A program made the translations under genes and the position numbers. The notes beneath the pieces were generated by a model, which was not told the DNA's origin, did not search any database, and was given only the letters and a program-made list of their open reading frames with translations. A stretch of 6,031 nt of DNA from Bacteroidales bacterium. GTDB lineage: Bacteria > Bacteroidota > Bacteroidia > Bacteroidales > UBA3824. The DNA lies in NCBI GenBank assembly GCA_017645985.1, contig JAGCNK010000024.1:1-6031 (forward strand). The letters run 5' to 3'. How positions within the stretch are numbered: the stretch's first letter is position 1; each line of letters begins with the position of its first letter. Shown here in pieces: positions 5,990 to 6,031 of this stretch.

Positions 5990-6031
5990 AAAACGAAAAC
6001 ACAGGAAACAGTTCATTCTCGGAAAAAGCAA
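5980..6031 (+). CDS. Probable sigma-70 family RNA polymerase sigma factor, N-terminal fragment (runs off the right edge)
   Basis: Seventeen complete codons are visible, starting at ATG 5980 in the +1 frame relative to the glycosyltransferase and overlapping its last 10 bases. The peptide is polar (MEIENENTGNSSFSEKA) with no signal sequence. An AAGGA motif at 5966-5970, nine bases before the ATG, is the only Shine-Dalgarno-like site I found in the window, and with the overlap it suggests coupled translation. The family call rests on two points of remembered knowledge: many Bacteroidetes sigma-70/ECF-like factors have FSEKA shortly before region 2, and such a gene commonly follows this glycosyltransferase in the phylum. 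No conserved sigma region lies within the window, so the coding start is better supported than the product. Confidence 0.55.
   Translation, partial: MEIENENTGNSSFSEKA

Noticed and set aside
1..6031. Search by eye for CRISPR repeats, insertion-sequence ends, attachment sites, riboswitches, toxin-antitoxin or defence genes
   Set aside because: No spaced direct repeats, transposase motifs, target duplications or unexplained coding gaps were seen. The longest non-coding stretch is about 140 bases. The tRNA gene has no visible integrase or duplicated 3' end beside it.

Overview
The window looks like ordinary chromosome from a member of the Bacteroidetes, most likely Bacteroidales. Three lines of evidence support this. 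Exact matches to the Bacteroidetes -7 promoter box (TAnnTTTG) sit just upstream of three genes. Start codons are preceded by A-rich sequence rather than Shine-Dalgarno sites, with one exception. The gene neighbourhood (glycosyltransferase plus a sigma-70-type factor, divergent from tgt and an LptF/LptG-family permease) and a Tgt of the type I remember from this phylum also fit. Coding regions are of roughly balanced GC and the short spacers are very AT-rich.

Layout, left to right. At 1-89 (minus) is the first part of a secreted or membrane protein with a clear signal peptide, possibly an ExbB/TolQ-type proton channel. At 143-230 (minus) is tRNA-Ser(GGA). Positions 231-373 are an AT-rich spacer with a weak terminator-like hairpin for fabD and a possible tRNA promoter. 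At 374-1264 (minus) is fabD, with its own promoter box at 1291-1298. At 1338-2453 (minus) is dprA, at 2456-3535 (minus) an LptF/LptG permease, and at 3570-4700 (minus) tgt. These last three form a compact right-to-left operon led by tgt, with gaps of 34 and 2 bases. Positions 4701-4840 are a divergent promoter region. At 4841-5989 (plus) is a membrane family 2 glycosyltransferase, overlapped by 10 bases by the start of a second gene (5980 onward, plus) that is probably an RNA polymerase sigma factor and runs off the window.

The genes serve different housekeeping tasks: queuosine modification of tRNA (tgt), lipopolysaccharide export (permease), protection of incoming single-stranded DNA and its loading with RecA (dprA), fatty acid initiation (fabD), serine decoding (tRNA), and surface glycan assembly paired with transcription control (glycosyltransferase and sigma factor). 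No CRISPR array, insertion sequence, prophage, toxin-antitoxin or defence cassette is visible. I see no sign of an undescribed system. The most notable molecular point is that Tgt lacks all three cysteines of its usual zinc site while keeping the catalytic residues and the histidine ligand.
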